Shown piece by piece: positions 60,646-64,000 of a stretch of 64,000 nucleotides of DNA (position 1 is the first letter of the stretch; each line of letters starts with the position of its first letter). The translations under genes and the position numbers were made by a program. Source of the DNA: Chitinimonas sp036961565 (GTDB lineage Bacteria; Pseudomonadota; Gammaproteobacteria; Burkholderiales; Chitinimonadaceae); the NCBI RefSeq assembly GCF_036961565.1, contig NZ_JBAMDD010000020.1, positions 3,281-67,280 of the forward strand. Reading direction: 5' to 3'. The notes under the pieces were generated by a model. It was not told the DNA's origin, did no database searches, and worked only from the letters and a program-made list of their open reading frames with translations.

Positions 60646-61668
60646 TTAGTTGCCTGGGTGGTGCTGCACGATCAGCGCACCACGCAGGCCGTTGTCGTTG
60701 GCGAGATGGACCAATCCTGTGTCGCCTGGTGAGTGGGGGCCAGCCATCACGGCACTGAGATGGGCCAGCATGAGCGGGCCGGTGGCGGCACCCACTTCAC
60801 CCACGCAATCGGCGGTGGTCAGTACCGTGGGTTGTGTCGCGCATTGCCACAGTACCCGGGTCATTGCGTTGGCGGCTTCGGCCGCAAAAAAGCTTTCGCC
60901 GTTTTGATCACTCATGCGAAAGCGGAGTGCGCCGGGTTGGGTGCCTGCCTGGGCGCAAGCACTCCGGATTGCCTGACTGAGACCTTGAGCACGACTGGGT
61001 ACGCTGCCATCAGGACGTCCTGGTTCGTTGGCTGTGGTGACACCCATGACACGTACCCCAGGCGCTGAGCCGGGCTTGCTCAGCAGGACTGCGGCGGCCG
61101 CTTCGCCGGGCAGGAATCCATCGCGATTGCCAGGTATCAGTAACCGCTCTTCATCCAGATAGTGGTTGATGCCGGCGGCGTCGAGATAGCTGTCGGCGCC
61201 GACGATCAGTACGCGTGCCACCTGCTCTTCATGTATCCAGCGCTGTGCCAATTGCAGGGCTTGCATAAAGCCGGCGCGACCGTTTGGCAGAATGGCCGAG
61301 CGTGGGTCGAACGACCGGCCTATGGCCTGCTCGGCAAAACGATAGGTATCCAGGCACCAGTCGTCATCCACCATGGGGCGGTCCTGCGTGGGGCAAAGTA
61401 CGATCAGGGGTACGATCTGGGTATCGAGCGAGGGTATCTTGCCCAGGCAGTCTTCGACCGCCAGCTTGATCCACTGTGCAATGCGCTTGGAGCCCCAGGT
61501 GCTGGTATCTGGTAGGCGGGCGACTCTTACCTTGGCGCCGCCTCCGGCGACAAACTCACTTTCCTGGAAGTGATCCATGCCGGCGCGCAGGGCGCAGGAT
61601 GCTGCTGCAAGGTTATAACCCAGTGCGCAACACAGGCCGGCGGCTTCAACCTGTAACGGGGTCATCAT
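60646..61668 (-). CDS. Ketosynthase-fold protein lacking catalytic residues, T6SS-associated
   Basis: A 340-residue thiolase/beta-ketoacyl synthase fold: VARVLIVGADSYLD and DGFLPGEAAAAVLLS match KAS core strands. The Cys expected before the ALQLAQRWI helix is absent (GRAGFMQAL there), the HGTGT-type His is replaced (MSDQNGES), and the GH of the last motif is GE (ADCVGEVGAATG). It is therefore probably not a condensing enzyme but a structural or adaptor protein. Such genes are repeatedly found beside DUF2169 and DUF4150 genes. Start overlaps the DUF2169 stop by 4 bp. A broken second copy lies at 56.05-56.31 kb. Confidence 0.8.
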   Translation of the reverse strand: MMTPLQVEAAGLCCALGYNLAAASCALRAGMDHFQESEFVAGGGAKVRVARLPDTSTWGSKRIAQWIKLAVEDCLGKIPSLDTQIVPLIVLCPTQDRPMVDDDWCLDTYRFAEQAIGRSFDPRSAILPNGRAGFMQALQLAQRWIHEEQVARVLIVGADSYLDAAGINHYLDEERLLIPGNRDGFLPGEAAAAVLLSKPGSAPGVRVMGVTTANEPGRPDGSVPSRAQGLSQAIRSACAQAGTQPGALRFRMSDQNGESFFAAEAANAMTRVLWQCATQPTVLTTADCVGEVGAATGPLMLAHLSAVMAGPHSPGDTGLVHLANDNGLRGALIVQHHPGN

Positions 61669-62801
61669 TCGTCCTCGTCGGTAATGTCAGCGATAACTAG
61701 GGGTGAGCTGCCGCAACCGCTGCAGCCACCTTCCATGCCCAGGGTCTGCTCCTTCCACCATTGAGGGTTGACTGGCCCGATGGCGATAGTCTTGAACTCC
61801 TGCAGCCGTCGCCGTATTGGCGTGCTTGCACGCCAGACTATAGAGAAACGGTTCTGTTCCGGTTCTATGTACAGGGTATCGGCATGGCAGGCGGGCATTT
61901 CGCTGCTGTAGTCGTTACGCAGTACCTTGGGCGTGATGCCATCCAAGGGGGGTAGCTTGAAGCGGATATCGGGCTGGCTGGGGTGCAGATTGAGTAGGAC
62001 GATCTCTTCGCCGCCGAGCAGATAGTCTGTCTGCTGATCCATTGGGGCGCATTGATTGAAGCGCTCGTCGAAATCCTCGGGCAGGAAGGGAAAGACCTCT
62101 TGCTGCCAACGCTCATCATAGGTGCCGGTGTACTGTGTGCGCGGAAGCCAGTGCCGGCCTATGGCCGATAAGGCCATGGGTGCCAGATTATCGTCGGGCG
62201 CCTGAATGGCGGCATGTATGGATTCGAGCTGAGGCGCGGGCTGGCCGCTGAGTTCTGCACCGCTCTGGCTGCCTCGCCAACCCATGCCTACCGGATTGCT
62301 GAGGAGGGCTTCGGTGTAGCTGATGGCCTGACCATCCTGCTGAACTGTGTATTCATGGCTACCGCCGAAGGCATAGCCATAGTGCAGCGGTACGCTGGCG
62401 GTAGCGGCGGGATCGCTGATGGCATAACTGCCGAAGCGCTTTTGCCATTGGCGAGGCCCCAGCACGCGCAACGCCTTCTGCAGGTTGCCGACACGGAAGC
62501 CGGCGCGCCATTCGGTCTGCGGCTGGTACTGAGGGGGGTAGGCGATGGCATCGAGCAGGATATCGCAGCGCAGCTTGAAGCGGACACAATCGCTGCCGTA
62601 GCGCATGGGGGATAGACCGGGCTCGCCGAAATAGCTGTCGGCGACAGCTATAGGTTCTGGCGGGAGCGGGCGCGGCCGCTGACCTGCTGCGGGGATCTGC
62701 CAAGTCGCCTTGGCGATGATGACGAGATGTTCGCGGCCGGTGACGTCATGCGCGGTGAAAACCTGGGTGGCCAGATGTTTGGAGCCAACAATGATTTCCA
62801 T
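61665..62801 (-). CDS. DUF2169 family T6SS adaptor
   Basis: A 378-residue DUF2169 protein starting MEIIVGSKHLATQVFTAHD, with WRAGFRVGNLQKALRVLGPRQW and YGYAFGGSHEY. The C-terminus ends in a Cys-rich knot GGCSGCGSSPL that may bind metal. Members sit between vgrG and PAAR-like effector genes and help load them. It lies 8 bp after the DUF3540 gene and overlaps the ketosynthase-like gene. Confidence 0.85.
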   Translation of the reverse strand: MEIIVGSKHLATQVFTAHDVTGREHLVIIAKATWQIPAAGQRPRPLPPEPIAVADSYFGEPGLSPMRYGSDCVRFKLRCDILLDAIAYPPQYQPQTEWRAGFRVGNLQKALRVLGPRQWQKRFGSYAISDPAATASVPLHYGYAFGGSHEYTVQQDGQAISYTEALLSNPVGMGWRGSQSGAELSGQPAPQLESIHAAIQAPDDNLAPMALSAIGRHWLPRTQYTGTYDERWQQEVFPFLPEDFDERFNQCAPMDQQTDYLLGGEEIVLLNLHPSQPDIRFKLPPLDGITPKVLRNDYSSEMPACHADTLYIEPEQNRFSIVWRASTPIRRRLQEFKTIAIGPVNPQWWKEQTLGMEGGCSGCGSSPLVIADITDEDE

Positions 62802-62809
62802 GGTGCGGC

Positions 62810-63337
62810 CTAGTTGATCTGGACCGAACCGCCCAGGATGCGCTGGGTGGCGGTGGCATGGCTGGTGATATAGCTACCACGCAACTGGATGCGCCCGTCT
62901 GCGCTCAGGATGAGCGCTGCGTCGCCGCAGCGCAGCTCCAACTGCTGCTCTGCTTCGATCACCAGGTGGGTTTCGTCTTCATCATCCCTGACTATCGTGG
63001 CTGCCGTGCTGGCTGTGCCTGACAGCGGCTGCATAAAACCCAAAATGATAGGGCGGTGGGGATTGCTGCCCTCAAAACCCAGCGCGACCTGTTCTCCCGC
63101 GACATGGGTATCACAAGATGTGACGCTGAGCGCAGGTAGCCCATGCAGTGCGTAGGCAGGGATATCGACCAGGGGTTGGCCTTCATGGCCAAGGCCTGCG
63201 AACCGGCCAACGACGATGCCATCTACCCGCTCCGGCGCTTGGCACGCAGCGACCGGCTTGTTGAGCAGCAGGTTGAGCATGGGGTTGGCGGCGTCGCTTT
63301 CGGTGGTTGCGGGCGCGTTCTGCGGAATGGCCTGCAT
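62810..63337 (-). CDS. DUF3540 family T6SS protein
   Basis: A 175-residue protein: VVGRFAGLGHEGQPLVDIPAY near the middle, then VALGFEGSNPHRPIILGFMQPL and a C-terminal beta-rich part (QLELRCGDAALILSADGRIQLRGSYI) that resembles VgrG tip repeats. Members of this family follow vgrG in orphan effector modules. Start is 2 bp after the VgrG stop, so it is translationally coupled. Confidence 0.83.
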   Translation of the reverse strand: MQAIPQNAPATTESDAANPMLNLLLNKPVAACQAPERVDGIVVGRFAGLGHEGQPLVDIPAYALHGLPALSVTSCDTHVAGEQVALGFEGSNPHRPIILGFMQPLSGTASTAATIVRDDEDETHLVIEAEQQLELRCGDAALILSADGRIQLRGSYITSHATATQRILGGSVQIN

Positions 63338-63339
63338 GC

Positions 63340-64000
63340 TCAGTTCTCCAGTATCTTCTTGGCCTTGAGGGTCATATTTCCGTCGGCTTTGTACACCTGT
63401 TCGCCACTAGCGCCCAGGCTGATATCGTGACCGTTGATGGTGATCGTGCCATCGCTCTTCATGACCAGCGTGCTTTTACCGGTCTTGAGCGTGATGGAGT
63501 CGCCAGCCTGCAGAACAAATTCGTTGCCTACGTCTACCGTCTTGCTTTTACCGACCTGTTCCTTTTGCCACAGGGCCACCACGGTATTCATGAACGCCCC
63601 CACGTTCAGGCTATAAGCCGCCCCCACGTTCGTCATCTTCGCCAGGCCCACGTTCTCCATCGACGCCAGCGCCACCGTCTCGGTCTTGGCCTTGCCTACC
63701 GTGATGCTCAGGTTGTCGCCGATATCGTCGGTCTTGTTGCTGCCTATGCTGATGGTCTCGTTGTCGCCCACCGTCACACTGCGGTTCTCACCGATGCTGA
63801 TGGTCTCATTCTTGCCCACATCCTCCGTGCGGTTGTCCCCAATCGAGATCTTCTCGTTGTGGTCCACCCGCTCGGTGCGGTCGTTGTGCACCGTGATGGT
63901 CTCGTTGTTGTCCACCGTCTCGGTACGGTCATGCTTCACCAGCACCGTCTCGTCGTGGTCCACCGTCTTCTTGCGGTCGTGGCCCACCCAGTGGCTTTCG
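63340..64000 (-). CDS. vgrG: VgrG spike protein, C-terminal part (cut by window edge)
   Basis: The reading frame is open to the window end; visible residues begin ESHWVGHDRKKTVDHDETV. It is a beta-helical needle built from about 20-residue repeats of the type NETISIGxNRTxxVGxN (at least seven), followed by NEFVLQAGDSITLKTGKSTL and MKSDGTITINGHDISLGASG of the DUF2345-like C-terminus. It forms the puncturing trimer tip that carries the downstream adaptors, PAAR-like tip and toxin. The N-terminal gp27-like part lies outside the window. Confidence 0.88.
   Translation of the reverse strand, partial: ESHWVGHDRKKTVDHDETVLVKHDRTETVDNNETITVHNDRTERVDHNEKISIGDNRTEDVGKNETISIGENRSVTVGDNETISIGSNKTDDIGDNLSITVGKAKTETVALASMENVGLAKMTNVGAAYSLNVGAFMNTVVALWQKEQVGKSKTVDVGNEFVLQAGDSITLKTGKSTLVMKSDGTITINGHDISLGASGEQVYKADGNMTLKAKKILEN

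Noticed and set aside
1..64000. tRNA or rRNA genes
   Set aside because: No tRNA-like T-arm/acceptor pairings or rRNA stretches were recognised by eye; a dedicated scan was not possible.

Overview
The window is about 64 kb of GC-rich chromosome from a betaproteobacterium. The gene content (glcB next to aceA, a grpE-dnaK-dnaJ block with sigma-32-type promoters, siaABCD, gcdH/CoA-transferase, SelO, abundant c-di-GMP and class III cyclase proteins) and the repeated TTAAAAT/GATAAAATCGCC-like promoters fit a Neisseriales/Chitinibacter/Chitinimonas-like lineage. The family-level placement is inference. No rRNA, tRNA, CRISPR, phage or intact insertion sequence was seen.

Layout: 1-7 kb holds signalling and surface genes: a class III nucleotide cyclase cut by the window edge, a secreted caspase-like protein, an acyltransferase-3 membrane protein and a CHASE4-GGDEF-EAL protein, followed by three tandem 163-bp repeats. 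7-13.4 kb (minus strand) holds a secreted CAP-domain protein and the glyoxylate shunt genes glcB and aceA. 13.7-17.8 kb is the chaperone block grpE-dnaK-dnaJ. 18-22.6 kb has a small outer-membrane barrel, a 266-bp MITE-like element, a secreted amidohydrolase and a DesK/DesR-like two-component pair. 22.7-26.5 kb is a complete siaABCD-type operon (phosphatase, kinase, SiaC, diguanylate cyclase). 26.7-32.4 kb joins a glutamine-synthetase-like gene, a CoA transferase and glutaryl-CoA dehydrogenase, divergent from a DMT transporter plus IclR regulator, with an IclR-like palindrome in the shared promoter. 32.4-41 kb has glutathione peroxidase, a 2OG-Fe(II) oxygenase, an S8 protease, an AMACR-like CoA transferase and a MocR regulator divergent from a GNAT/PNPOx/PaiB operon. 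41-52.7 kb has an AraC regulator, three small periplasmic binding proteins, SelO, YbaK, a KAS III-like enzyme, two tandem DppA-type binding proteins and a VOC protein.

52.8-64 kb (all minus strand) is a type VI secretion cargo island. From the right edge it reads VgrG C-terminus (cut by the window), DUF3540, DUF2169, a ketosynthase-fold protein without the usual catalytic residues, a PAAR-like DUF4150 protein, a separate GHH-type HNH/EndoVII toxin, a propeller-like protein, a TIGR02270-type HEAT protein, a thioredoxin-like protein, the wreck of a second ketosynthase-like gene, and three more propeller-like paralogues. The simplest reading is one delivery module (VgrG/adaptors/PAAR/toxin) followed by an expanding array of candidate immunity proteins. 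Two of these share a nearly identical C-terminal half but have quite different N-terminal halves. This island is the best candidate here for an under-described system.

A second structural theme is a family of dispersed, hairpin-bearing repeats near 3.7, 6.5-7.0 and 42.2-42.5 kb. Their 9-bp stems differ in sequence between loci but stay perfectly or almost perfectly paired.
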